Below are positions 6,843-14,254 of a stretch of 24,222 bases of DNA, in pieces. Numbering within the stretch: the stretch's first letter is position 1; the number at the start of each line of letters is the position of its first letter. The notes below the pieces were generated by a model. That model ran no database searches. It saw only the letters and a program-made list of their open reading frames with translations, and was not told the origin of the DNA. The stretch covers positions 1 to 24,222 of the forward strand of contig JBOHUE010000001.1 of NCBI GenBank assembly GCA_050734185.1, read 5' to 3'. Both the position numbers and the translations under genes were made by a program. Origin of the DNA: JAFALX01 sp050734185. Lineage in GTDB: Bacteria; Chloroflexota; Dormibacteria; Aeolococcales; Aeolococcaceae.

Positions 6843-9143
6843 ATGACCGACGGAATAGCCACTCCCACGACGACACGAAATACGAGCGGCACTGTGCGCG
6901 GAAGCCACGGCCGCTCCATCGGCTACGGCGAGTTCGGCGACCCCGACGGTTTTCCCGTCTTGCTGTGCCACGGGTTCGGCGACTCGCGCCTGACGCGCTA
7001 CCCGGACGACGATCTGACCGCGCGTCTCGGCGTGCGGCTGATCACGATGGACCGCCCCGGCATCGGGCTGACCGACCCGATGAAGGAGCTGAGCATCCTC
7101 GACCGCACCGACGACGTCATTGACCTGGCCAACGCGCTGGGACTGCACAAGTTCGCGGTGCTGGGCTGGTCGGGCGGAGCGCCCTACGCGCTGGCGGCCG
7201 CCGGCTGCATGCCCGCCAACGTGACGCGGGTTGGCATCGCGGGCGGGTTTGGGCCGTTCGAGCGTCAGGGGTTCAAACGGCTCGTGCCGCGAGAGCTGCG
7301 CCGCATCATCACCATCCTCAAGGTGGCGCCGTGGATGTCCACCGTCATGGCCACCGAGAGCTCGAAGCAGCTCAAGAACGGCTCCGGTGGCGGCATGTCG
7401 GACGGGCTGATGGGTGGAGCCGACGCCTCGATTCTCAACGGCGCCGGTGTGCGTGAGAACGTCACGGCCGGAGCAGAGGAGGCGTTCCGCCAGGGACCGG
7501 CCGGTGTCGCCGCAGACATGCTGCTGCTCTTCCGCTTCAAGTGGGGATTCATCCCGGAGGATGTGCTGCGTCCGGTCGAGCTCTGGTATGGCGACGACGA
7601 CCGCGTCACTCCGGTGGACGTGGGCCGCGGGCTCGCGTCCGTCATCCCAGACGCGCGGCTGCGCGTCAAGCCGGGCGCCGGCCATCTCCTGTACCTCAGT
7701 TACTGGGAGGAGATCCTGCGCACGCTGATCGAGGAGCCCGCGGCGCGGACCGTCGCACCGGGGCCGATGCCCGAGCCCGCGCCGGCGCCGTCCGTCACCA
7801 GCGAGCCCGCCCCGTTCGCGCCGTTTGCCAGCGAGCCATTGGCCCCGTATACGAGCGAGCCGGCGGCATATGCTGCCGTGCCGGAAACGGTTCCTGTCGA
7901 CGCCGCACCGGTACCGGCGGTGGAGCCCGCGCCATCGTGGTGGGAGACGCGGCAGCGAGTCGCGGCCGAGCCAGAACCGGCCGTCGAGGCGGCACCCGAG
8001 CCGGAGCCGATCCCGGCCGTTGTGGAACCGCGGCCCGAGCCCTGGCGGCCGGCGACGCGAGCCGCGGGCGCCGGGGTCGATGAGTTGGAGCGGCTGCGCG
8101 CCGCTGGATTCCTCGTCGCCGAGCCCGAGCAGTCTCCGGAAGCCGAGGCGGCTGTGGCGGAGCCCGAGGCTGAAACGGCGGTTGAAGAGCCCGCGGCCAT
8201 CACCGTTGCCGCGGAGCCCGAAGCCGAGGCGGCTGTAGCGGAGCCCGAAGTGGAAACTGCGGTTGAGGAGCCGGCGGCCGTCACGGTTGCTGCGGAGCCC
8301 GAGGCCGAGGCCACCGTGGCGGAGGCCGAAGCCGGGGCGCTTATGGCGGAGCCCGAAGTGGAAACGGCGGTGGAGGAGCCGGTTGTCGCGGCAGTCGTCT
8401 CCGAACCGGAGGCAGCGGCGGTCGGGGCCGACGTGCCGGCTAATGCGATCGTCGAAGCGGACGAGGCGGAGCGGCTCCGTACCGCGGGGTTCGAAACCCT
8501 CGAAGAGGAAGCGACAGCTGAGCCTGAAGCCGCCGCCACCGAAAGCGTCGCCGAGCCCGAGGCCGCCGAACCTGAGGTCGCGGTCGAGACCGTTGCACTT
8601 ATAGAGGCCGAGCCCGAAGCGCAGGACGAGGCTCCGGCCGCAGCGGTTGCCTCCGAAGAGCCTGCCGCCGAAGCGGATGCCTCCCCTGTCAGTGAGGAGG
8701 AGCGGCTGCGCGCGATGGGCTTCGGCACCTATGAGGCCGAGTCGGATATCGAATACGAACCGCTTGCTGCCACAGAGACGCAGAAGACTGCCGATGCTGC
8801 TCCCGTTGCTCCCGAGTCCTGGACCGCGGAACCGGAGCCGGTCGCCGAAACTGAGCCGGAGGCGGTCGCGACACCCGAGCCCGAGCCCGAGCCAGAACCG
8901 GAGCCAGAACGCGAGCTCGAGCCGGTCGGTAGCTCGAGCGAGCCCGAGCTTGATCCCGCGGAGCGGCTGATCGCAGCCGGATTCGGGCTCGACGACGCGC
9001 CGGCGGCAGCACCGGAGCCTGCACCTGCCTCGGCCGGCACCGCGTCGACCGGTGACAAGACGTTGGATCGTCTCCGTGCGGCAGGTTTCCTCATCGGAGA
9101 CCTCGAGCCGGAGCTCGAAGCGGAAGCACAGCCCACCCGATAG
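6843..9143 (+). CDS. Alpha/beta hydrolase with long acidic Pro/Ala/Glu tail and five RLRAAGF-type motifs
   Basis: 766 residues from ATG 6843. Residues 20-297 are an alpha/beta hydrolase: oxyanion region LCHGFGDSR (41-49), nucleophile S110 in GWSGG, acidic residue in YGDDDRVTP (D251-D253) and H281 in GAGHLLYL; the substrate is not predictable. Residues 300-766 are low-complexity, dominated by AEPE/EPEPE and so probably disordered and strongly acidic. Set in this tail are five near-identical short motifs: RLRAAGF (417-423), RLRTAGF (544-550), RLRAMGF (621-627), RLIAAGF (708-714) and RLRAAGF (743-749), each preceded by an acidic residue within two positions. I know no family with this layout. 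No signal peptide or membrane helix is evident, so probably cytoplasmic. No clear Shine-Dalgarno precedes the ATG; in-frame TTG 6837 and CTG 6798 are alternatives. A rhodanese gene follows 41 bases downstream. Confidence 0.87.
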   Translation: MTDGIATPTTTRNTSGTVRGSHGRSIGYGEFGDPDGFPVLLCHGFGDSRLTRYPDDDLTARLGVRLITMDRPGIGLTDPMKELSILDRTDDVIDLANALGLHKFAVLGWSGGAPYALAAAGCMPANVTRVGIAGGFGPFERQGFKRLVPRELRRIITILKVAPWMSTVMATESSKQLKNGSGGGMSDGLMGGADASILNGAGVRENVTAGAEEAFRQGPAGVAADMLLLFRFKWGFIPEDVLRPVELWYGDDDRVTPVDVGRGLASVIPDARLRVKPGAGHLLYLSYWEEILRTLIEEPAARTVAPGPMPEPAPAPSVTSEPAPFAPFASEPLAPYTSEPAAYAAVPETVPVDAAPVPAVEPAPSWWETRQRVAAEPEPAVEAAPEPEPIPAVVEPRPEPWRPATRAAGAGVDELERLRAAGFLVAEPEQSPEAEAAVAEPEAETAVEEPAAITVAAEPEAEAAVAEPEVETAVEEPAAVTVAAEPEAEATVAEAEAGALMAEPEVETAVEEPVVAAVVSEPEAAAVGADVPANAIVEADEAERLRTAGFETLEEEATAEPEAAATESVAEPEAAEPEVAVETVALIEAEPEAQDEAPAAAVASEEPAAEADASPVSEEERLRAMGFGTYEAESDIEYEPLAATETQKTADAAPVAPESWTAEPEPVAETEPEAVATPEPEPEPEPEPERELEPVGSSSEPELDPAERLIAAGFGLDDAPAAAPEPAPASAGTASTGDKTLDRLRAAGFLIGDLEPELEAEAQPTR
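7743..9140 (+). other. Disordered acidic C-terminal region with repeated short linear motif
   Basis: Part of the hydrolase gene encoding residues 301-766. Composition is almost only Ala, Glu, Pro and Val, apart from five islands of the form acidic-x-RLRxxGF, whose arginine codons begin at 8091, 8472, 8703, 8964 and 9069. Spacing between islands is 127, 77, 87 and 35 residues. The islands use different synonymous codons, so they are not recent DNA copies. Confidence 0.8.
8139..8408 (+). repeat. 81-base in-frame tandem repeat inside the hydrolase tail
   Basis: Units start at 8139, 8220 and 8301, exactly 81 bases (27 codons) apart. Each encodes a version of EAEAAVAEPE-x-ETAVEEPAA-x-TVAAEP. The third is degenerate, with about eight extra residues after EAEATV and a changed end. 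This is slippage or unequal-crossover type expansion of coding sequence; being a multiple of three, it leaves the frame intact. Confidence 0.8.
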
Positions 9144-9184
9144 CGGCTCGAGCGGCCGGCGCCACTGGAGGCGGCTGTAGGCAC

Positions 9185-9589
9185 ATGAATTCCGGGCAGA
9201 CTTCCAAGACGGTCGACGTGCTCCTCGCAGAGGCCCGCGCCCTCCTTCCGGATCGTCCATCAGCGTCCGAGGCATACGCCCTCGCCGCCGCCGGCGCGCT
9301 GCTGATCGACATCCGCGGCGATGACCAGCGGCGCCGCGACGGGTTGATCCCCGGTGCGCTCGTGCTCGCCCGAAACTCGCTCGAATGGCGCTGCGACCCC
9401 ACGTCGCCGTGGCACGACGCCGCGATCCACGACCACGACCAGCACATCGTGCTGATCTGCGACGAGGGCTTTGGGTCAAGCCTCGCCGCCGCCAACCTCC
9501 AGCAGCTGGGCATGCATCGAGCGACCGATGTCCAGGGCGGCTTCCAGGCCTGGCGCGCCGCAGGACTCCCCGTGGCGCCGCTCGACTGA
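9185..9589 (+). CDS. Rhodanese-like domain protein
   Basis: Single-domain rhodanese of 134 residues, a likely cytoplasmic sulfur- or phosphate-handling protein. Seen: the CDC25/rhodanese first motif LLIDIRGDDQRRRDGLIPGA (39-58), where ID-x-R and the GxIPGA turn are conserved; the active-site loop C92-DEGFGSS (92-98); and the closing GGFQAWRAAGLPV (118-130). The cysteine is present, so sulfurtransferase activity is possible. GGAGG-like purine sequence (9167-9171) lies 13 bases before ATG 9185, slightly far. It follows the hydrolase gene by 41 bases on the same strand and is probably cotranscribed. Convergent with the Fur-family gene, only five bases away. Confidence 0.9.
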   Translation: MNSGQTSKTVDVLLAEARALLPDRPSASEAYALAAAGALLIDIRGDDQRRRDGLIPGALVLARNSLEWRCDPTSPWHDAAIHDHDQHIVLICDEGFGSSLAAANLQQLGMHRATDVQGGFQAWRAAGLPVAPLD

Positions 9590-9594
9590 AGTCG

Positions 9595-10038
9595 TCAGGC
9601 CGGAGGCGGCCCTCCCTTGGCACAGGCCGCGCACAACCCGAGCACGGCGAAGTGGTACGGGCGCAGGACGAAGCCAAGCCGTTCCAGCGCACCGAGCGCC
9701 ATCTCATCCACCAGGTCGTGCGGTGCCTCGAGCGCAAGGCCGCAGCGCTCGCAGACCAGGTGGCCATGGGCCTCGGTTGCAAGGTGGTACGTCGCCGGGC
9801 CATGGCCGAGGTGGGTGTGCACGATCATGCCGAGTCGCTCGAGCTCCTCGAGGTTGCGATAGACCGTCGAGGCGTGAACGTCCGGCGCCATCGTTCGAAC
9901 CGTCGTCAGCAATTCCTCGGCCGACGGGTGGGTGGGACCGTCGACCAGCGCGCGGAGCACGAGGCGGCGCGCCGTAGTGATGCGGACACCGTCGCTCCGA
10001 AGCCGTGCAAGGAGCCCGTCAAGGGCTTCAAGCGCCAT
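9595..10038 (-). CDS. Fur-family metalloregulator, possibly nickel-responsive (Nur-like)
   Basis: DNA-binding metal-dependent repressor of 147 residues from ATG 10038. The winged helix spans about 10-85 with recognition segment DVHASTVYRNLEELERLG (53-70). A metal-site histidine cluster follows (H91, H93 in EAHGHLVCERCG), with structural zinc cysteines C96/C99 and C136/C139 (CERC, CAAC). Fur, Zur, PerR and Nur share these features, so the metal cannot be read from the protein alone. The divergent neighbour is a NiCoT nickel/cobalt permease with a Nur-box-like palindrome in its promoter, so nickel sensing is the best guess. The frame is open upstream, but a TATAGT box lies six bases before the ATG (with an adjacent in-frame GTG at 10041), pointing to a leaderless start there. 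Confidence 0.92.
   Translation of the reverse strand: MALEALDGLLARLRSDGVRITTARRLVLRALVDGPTHPSAEELLTTVRTMAPDVHASTVYRNLEELERLGMIVHTHLGHGPATYHLATEAHGHLVCERCGLALEAPHDLVDEMALGALERLGFVLRPYHFAVLGLCAACAKGGPPPA
9598..9611. terminator. Small hairpin between convergent rhodanese and Fur genes
   Basis: GGCCG (9598-9602), loop GAGG, CGGCC (9607-9611) form a five-pair stem at the 3' end of the Fur gene, just past the rhodanese stop. No T-run follows, so termination is uncertain. Confidence 0.25.
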
Positions 10039-10044
10039 CACAAA

Positions 10045-10050
10045 ACTATA
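10045..10050 (-). promoter_or_regulatory. -10 box of the Fur-family gene, placed for a leaderless mRNA
   Basis: TATAGT on the minus strand ends six bases before ATG 10038, so RNA synthesis would start at or next to the start codon. No -35 element stands out and there is no Shine-Dalgarno. Confidence 0.5.
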
Positions 10051-10112
10051 GAGCGGTCGAGTTCGGACCGGGTCGCTTCTGGGTCCGCTTCGCCGGTGAT
10101 TGCAGGACGCTG

Positions 10113-10139
10113 TTGCGAGCACCTCGCATCTGCTAGGCT
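10113..10139 (+). promoter_or_regulatory. Candidate NiCoT promoter with Nur-box-like operator
   Basis: A -10-like TAGGCT (10134-10139) follows TTGCGA (10113-10118), 15 bases apart. Overlapping the -35 and spacer is a perfect inverted repeat TGCGAG-CAC-CTCGCA (10114-10128). Its TGC and GCA are separated by nine bases, the same geometry as the Streptomyces Nur box (tTGCaa-N5-ttGCAA, recalled from the literature). Binding there would block RNA polymerase. Confidence 0.45.
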
Positions 10140-10172
10140 GGGGTCGGCAAGTTTCCAAGAGAGGAGCAGGTG

Positions 10173-11291
10173 ATGGCCACGATGGCGCTGCGCTGGTCCC
10201 GGATGCGCAGCGGGCTGAGTCCACGTGAATGGCGGCACATGGCCGCCATGGTCGGCTTCATCGTCGTGCTGCATCTGGTGGGCTGGGGGATCTTCATCCT
10301 CGCCGTGCTGCCGAGCCGCGGCGCGGTGGGAGCTGGGCTTGGTGTCGGGGTCGCCGTCACCGCGTACACCCTGGGCATGCGTCATGCGTTTGACGCTGAC
10401 CACATCTCTGCAATCGACAACACCACGCGCAAGCTGATGGGGGAGGGCAAGAGACCGCTGTCGGTGGGCTTCTGGTTCTCCCTGGGCCACTCCAGCGTCG
10501 TGTTTGCGCTCGGCATCGCGCTCACGTTTGCGGCGAAGGCCGTCATCGGACAGGTTGCCAACAACCACTCGGCGTTGCACGGCACGGCCGGGATCGTGGG
10601 AACGCTCGTCTCCGGCACGTTCCTGTACCTGATCGCGCTGCTCAACCTCGTGATCCTCGTCGGCATCGTGAAGGTGTTCCTCGACATGCGCCGGGGCCGC
10701 TACGACGACGCGGAGCTCGAGCACCAGCTCAACGCGCGCGGCCTGATGTTCCGGTTCTTCGGGAAGCTCATGCGCGCGATCCGCAAGCCGTGGCAGATGT
10801 ACCCGGTGGGGGTGCTCTTCGGGCTCGGGTTCGACACCGCGACCGAGGTTGCGCTGCTCGCCGCCACGGCCGGTGCGGCGACCGCCGGCCTTCCCTGGTA
10901 TGCGGTGCTCAGCCTGCCCGTTCTTTTCGCGGCGGGGATGTCGCTGTTCGACACGATCGACGGCTCATTCATGAACTTCGCGTATGGCTGGGCGTTCGCC
11001 AAGCCACTGCGCAAGGTCTACTACAACATCACGATCACCGCGCTGTCGGTGGCGGTGGCCCTGCTCGTCGGCTCCATCGAGCTGTTCGGGCTCCTCGCCA
11101 ACCAGCTCGGCCTGCGTGGCGGGTTCTGGTCATACGTGTCACATTTCGATCTCAACCAGGCCGGATTGATCATCGTCGGCCTGTTCGTTGCCACCTGGGT
11201 GGTGGCGCTCGGCCTCTGGCATTTCGGCCATGTCGAGCAACGGTGGAATCGGGCCGCAAAACGCAGCTCGGTCGAGCGCGCCGCGGCGTGA
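10173..11291 (+). CDS. NiCoT-family nickel/cobalt permease (HoxN/NixA type)
   Basis: Integral membrane importer of Ni2+ or Co2+, 372 residues and about eight membrane segments, as in the family. The signature R-H71-AFDADH77-ISAIDN in the second membrane segment is the metal-selecting HX4DH motif. Also seen: FSLGHSSVVF (102-111), LGFDTATEVALLA and a later FDTIDGSFMNFAYGWAF block, all NiCoT signatures. ATG 10173 is chosen over adjacent GTG 10170 because GAGGAG (10161-10166) sits six bases upstream of the ATG. Divergent from the Fur-family regulator across 134 bases. No nickel enzyme (hydrogenase, urease, Ni-SOD) is in the window, so which metal it serves is open. It ends six bases from the convergent CsoR gene. 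Confidence 0.95.
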   Translation: MATMALRWSRMRSGLSPREWRHMAAMVGFIVVLHLVGWGIFILAVLPSRGAVGAGLGVGVAVTAYTLGMRHAFDADHISAIDNTTRKLMGEGKRPLSVGFWFSLGHSSVVFALGIALTFAAKAVIGQVANNHSALHGTAGIVGTLVSGTFLYLIALLNLVILVGIVKVFLDMRRGRYDDAELEHQLNARGLMFRFFGKLMRAIRKPWQMYPVGVLFGLGFDTATEVALLAATAGAATAGLPWYAVLSLPVLFAAGMSLFDTIDGSFMNFAYGWAFAKPLRKVYYNITITALSVAVALLVGSIELFGLLANQLGLRGGFWSYVSHFDLNQAGLIIVGLFVATWVVALGLWHFGHVEQRWNRAAKRSSVERAAA

Positions 11292-11297
11292 CCGCGG

Positions 11298-11606
11298 TCA
11301 GCGTCCAGCGAAGCGCTGCACCGTTGCCATCAGCTCGTCCATGTAGTCGTCGCCGCGGCCGTCGCGGATGCCGCCCGCCACGCAGCCCTGAATGTGGTCG
11401 CGCAGCAGGATGAACCCGATCTTCTCGAGCGCCGCGATGGCCGCGCTGAGCTGCACGAGCACCTCGGGACAGTACCGCTCCTCGTCGACCATGCCGCGGA
11501 TGCCGTCGAGCTGGCCGCTGACGCGGTTGAATCGGTGCAGGAGCTCGTCCTTGCTCGCCTGATACGCGCCGCGCGTCTTCAGCGGCTTCCGCCGCGTGCT
11601 CGTCAT
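11298..11606 (-). CDS. csoR: CsoR-family metal-sensing repressor
   Basis: All-helical DUF156 repressor of 102 residues, tetrameric in the family, which leaves DNA on binding Cu(I). The Cu(I) ligand set C46 (RYCPEVL), H71 and C75 (DHIQGC) is intact, and the DNA-contact helix region HRFNRVSGQLDGIRGM (24-39) is typical. The Cys-His-Cys set favours copper over RcnR-type Ni/Co sensing, although the neighbouring NiCoT gene keeps nickel possible. ATG 11606 overlaps the stop of the permease gene (ATGA) and GGAGGGG lies just before it inside that gene, so regulator and permease are coupled. A CsoR-type palindrome upstream of the permease (12908-12924) suggests the operon represses itself. Confidence 0.92.
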   Translation of the reverse strand: MTSTRRKPLKTRGAYQASKDELLHRFNRVSGQLDGIRGMVDEERYCPEVLVQLSAAIAALEKIGFILLRDHIQGCVAGGIRDGRGDDYMDELMATVQRFAGR

Positions 11607-12886
11607 TCCCCTCCGTGCAGTGCGTGTGCCGCGTGGTCCTGGGCTCCGGCGGCGGGCGTACCGCTGAAGTGATCACGGCAGCCGTCCGAGCAGAAGTACA
11701 CGCGTCCCTCACGCGTCATGGTGCTCGCCGGAGCGGTGGCGAGCTCCACCTGCATCCCGCAGACGGGGTCGATGGCGTAGAGCCGGCCGCCACCGAACCG
11801 AACGCGGTTGCGCGCCAGGTACCACAGTCCCGCGAACGTCAGCAGCGCGATCACGTCGAGCAGCGTCGTCGCGTTGAGGCCGAACGCGTTCTCCGCGATC
11901 TGTGTCGGTCGCACCGCCGGGATCAGGTGCAGCGCGCCGAACACCGACTCGATCGCGAGGCCCGCCGCCGACATGACGAGCCAGAACACCGCGAGCATCT
12001 GCAGCGTCAGGCGCCAGCCATAGTAGCGACGGTAGATCAGCAGCAGGGGCAAGGTGATCAGGTCGGCGAAGATGAACGACACGACGCCACCGAAGCTGAT
12101 GCCGCCCTTCCAGAGCGCCGCCGCGAGCGGCACGTTGCCGATGGAGCAGACGAAGCTGATGATCGCGATGAACGGGCCAACAATGACGTTCTCCAGCGAT
12201 GACCAGAAGCCGTGGCCGGTGATGAAGACCGCCTGCCAGACGCCTGTGGGGACGAGCGCCGCGAGAAAGCCGGCGACGCCGAAGCCGATGACGAGCTCGC
12301 GACGCAGCATCGTGATGTCGGCCATCGTGTAGGCAGCCGCATCGGACCAGCCGGCGAGCGAGCGCACGCGCTGACCGAACGGCGGGCGTTCCGCGCCGGG
12401 CTCGTCGATGGCGTCGGTCTCGAGCTGCAGGCGGCGTCGCGCCGCGGCGGTCAGCTGCCTGGAGAACACCGCGCGAGCGAGGAGCGCGAACAGCGCGATC
12501 ATGAACACCCCGCCGAGGAACTCGCTCGCCGCGAACTGCCAGCCGATGAGCACGACGAGCACGACGCCGAGCTCAATAACGAGGTTGGTCGACGCGAACA
12601 TGAACGCCATTGCGGCGACGAAGTCGGCGCCCTTGGCGAACAGCGACTTGGCCATCGCCGCCGCGGCATAGGAGCACGACGACGACACCGCCCCCAGGCC
12701 GGTTGCGCGTGCCAGGGAGCGAAAGCCGGGCCGGCCCAGAACGCGCTCCATCTCGCCGCGCGCCACGAAGGCCTGCACCGCGCCCGAGAGCGTGAAGCCC
12801 AGGACCAGGGCCCACAGCGTCTCCCAGAGCATCGAGAGCGCCTCGCGCAGGCCGGACCCGATCCCCTGCAGGATCGTCAACGCCAC
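11603..12886 (-). CDS. DUF318 (ArsP-like) permease with C-terminal YHS metal-binding domain
   Basis: Polytopic membrane permease of 427 residues from GTG 12886. The DUF318/UPF0718 core has two conserved cysteine loops, GAVSSSCSYAAAAM (C71) and FVCSIGNVPLAAALW (C247), each ahead of a membrane helix; an arginine/acid-rich cytoplasmic stretch lies at 140-195. Residues 370-407 form a YHS domain with YAIDPVCGM (C376) and YFCSDGCRDHF (C399, C403), the form found on copper ATPases and other metal handlers. A His-rich end (DHAAHALH) follows. With CsoR coupled downstream, copper or soft-metal export is the likely role; organoarsenical efflux as in ArsP is an alternative. ATG 12937 is in frame but would place the operator inside the gene, so GTG 12886 is preferred. 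Confidence 0.9.
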   Translation of the reverse strand: MALTILQGIGSGLREALSMLWETLWALVLGFTLSGAVQAFVARGEMERVLGRPGFRSLARATGLGAVSSSCSYAAAAMAKSLFAKGADFVAAMAFMFASTNLVIELGVVLVVLIGWQFAASEFLGGVFMIALFALLARAVFSRQLTAAARRRLQLETDAIDEPGAERPPFGQRVRSLAGWSDAAAYTMADITMLRRELVIGFGVAGFLAALVPTGVWQAVFITGHGFWSSLENVIVGPFIAIISFVCSIGNVPLAAALWKGGISFGGVVSFIFADLITLPLLLIYRRYYGWRLTLQMLAVFWLVMSAAGLAIESVFGALHLIPAVRPTQIAENAFGLNATTLLDVIALLTFAGLWYLARNRVRFGGGRLYAIDPVCGMQVELATAPASTMTREGRVYFCSDGCRDHFSGTPAAGAQDHAAHALHGGE

Positions 12887-12904
12887 TCGTGCCCCATCAT
12901 GCGG

Positions 12905-12924
12905 AGCATACCCTAGGGGGGCAT
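12905..12924 (-). promoter_or_regulatory. CsoR-type operator overlapping the -10 box of the permease-csoR operon
   Basis: On the minus strand ATGCCCCCCTAGGGTAT (12908-12924) is a pseudo-palindrome built on CCCTAGGG with a G/C tract and flanking AT, the kind of site CsoR proteins bind. It runs into TATGCT (12905-12910), a plausible -10, so repressor and polymerase would compete. Transcription would begin near 12898, about 12 bases before GTG 12886. Confidence 0.5.
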
Positions 12925-12974
12925 ATGAGGGACACATACTGCCGGCGACTTGCCAGACTCGCGATCAGGTGTCG

Positions 12975-14174
12975 ATGGAACACGAGCGCGCGGACCTGAT
13001 CGTGGTGGGAGCCGGACCCGGCGGCTCCAACGCGGCGGCGGTTGCGCTCGCGGGTGGGCTCCGCGTGGCCCAGATCGACCAGGCGATGCTTCCTCGAGTG
13101 AAGCCGTGCGCCGGCGGGCTGACCATGAAGACGTGCCGCGCGCTGCGGCTCGACTACGCGCCCTGGCTGCGTGCCACGACGCAGAGCGTCGAGTTCAACC
13201 TCTGGCAGCAAGCAGGTCACCGGTTCACTCACCGCCGGCGCGCCGTCGCCCACATGGTGTCCCGGCCCGAGTTCGACAACGCGCTGGTCGAGCAGAACCG
13301 CGCGCATCCCGCCTTTGCGCTCTACAGCGGGGAGCGCGTTGTCGATGCGACGTATGACGGCGTGTTCAGCGTGCGCACAGCGCAGCGCGTCGTGCACGCG
13401 CCGCAGCTCGTCGCCGCCGATGGTGCGTACAGCACCATCAACCGCATCTTCGGTGTTGCGCGCCCGCAGGCGATGGCGGTGGCAATCGAAGTGAACATCG
13501 CACGGAGCGAGGTGGACATCGAACGCGAGCCGGTGATGTGCTTCGACTTCGGCGCCATCGAGTCAGGGTACGGCTGGGTCTTCCCCAAGGACGACCATTG
13601 GTCGGTGGGGCTGTACACCTACAGCCGGGGTCTCAAGGGGTTGCGGTCGCGGCTGCGCAGCTACATCGAGGCGAAGGGCCTCGCGCCGCGCACCGCGACC
13701 GTGCTCGAGTTCGAGGCGCATCAGGTTCCCGTCGGCGGTTATCGACTCAGGATGCACCGCGCACCTGTCTACGTCGTGGGGGACGCCGGCGGGTTTGCCG
13801 ACGCGCTCACAGGTGAGGGGATCTATCACGCTGTCGAGAGCGGCCGCCTTGCCGGCGAGACCGCGCGGGTCGTACACGCGCGCGGGCGAAGCGCGGACAT
13901 CGCGGCATACCGGCGGCGCCTGTGGCGAACCGTGCTGCCGGACACGGCCTTCACCTATCACGCCTCGCGGCTGTTCTATGCGCATCTGCGCGGCGGCATC
14001 GGGGCGCTCACCGCGCCCGGTGTTTGGCGCGTATTGATCGAGGGGTATGCGGATTCGGCGACAACGACGCGGAGCATCGCTCGCGCGCCGCTGTACGTCG
14101 CACGCTCGCTGCTGCGGGACACCGTCGCTCACGACCGCGTCGCCGCCTGGCCCGGCCGGCTCGCGCCCCACTGA
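12975..14174 (+). CDS. Geranylgeranyl reductase-family FAD-dependent oxidoreductase
   Basis: Flavoprotein of 399 residues from ATG 12975, with AGGTG five bases upstream. Seen: FAD-binding VVGAGPGGSNAAAVAL (10-25), KPCAGGLT (43-50) in place of the family's usual Cys-Gly-Gly active-site loop, SRPEFDNALV (96-105), ESGYGWVFPK (196-205) and the second FAD motif VVGDAGGFADALTGEGI (267-283). Members reduce isoprenoid double bonds in chlorophyll, archaeal lipid, menaquinone or carotenoid pathways, or act as monooxygenases; the substrate here is not known and no isoprenoid gene is adjacent. Divergent from the copper-type permease with 88 bases between. The following DUF3048 gene is on the same strand, 80 bases away. 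Confidence 0.9.
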   Translation: MEHERADLIVVGAGPGGSNAAAVALAGGLRVAQIDQAMLPRVKPCAGGLTMKTCRALRLDYAPWLRATTQSVEFNLWQQAGHRFTHRRRAVAHMVSRPEFDNALVEQNRAHPAFALYSGERVVDATYDGVFSVRTAQRVVHAPQLVAADGAYSTINRIFGVARPQAMAVAIEVNIARSEVDIEREPVMCFDFGAIESGYGWVFPKDDHWSVGLYTYSRGLKGLRSRLRSYIEAKGLAPRTATVLEFEAHQVPVGGYRLRMHRAPVYVVGDAGGFADALTGEGIYHAVESGRLAGETARVVHARGRSADIAAYRRRLWRTVLPDTAFTYHASRLFYAHLRGGIGALTAPGVWRVLIEGYADSATTTRSIARAPLYVARSLLRDTVAHDRVAAWPGRLAPH

Positions 14175-14254
14175 CGTACCATCGTCGCGCGACCGACTGC
14201 AACGACCCAAACGGAGCAATCGCTTACATTGAGCGCTGCCGCTCGCACCATCTG

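Noticed and set aside
8139..8408. Regular 81-base repeats considered as a CRISPR or satellite array
   Set aside because: The repeats are contiguous without spacers, stay in frame and encode the acidic tail of the hydrolase.
8697..8726. RLRAMGF motif compared with the MGF loop of UBA domains
   Set aside because: The islands are only about 15 residues, too short for the three-helix UBA fold, and the other copies lack the methionine.
6648..9803. Very long open frame on the minus strand (about 1050 codons) opposite the hydrolase and rhodanese
   Set aside because: It is antisense to a well-supported hydrolase and has the Arg/Gly-rich composition of a shadow of GC-rich AE/PE codons; no family motif appears in it.
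12887..12937. ATG 12937 as start of the DUF318-YHS permease
   Set aside because: It would place the -10 box and CsoR-type palindrome inside the gene and adds 17 residues without family features.
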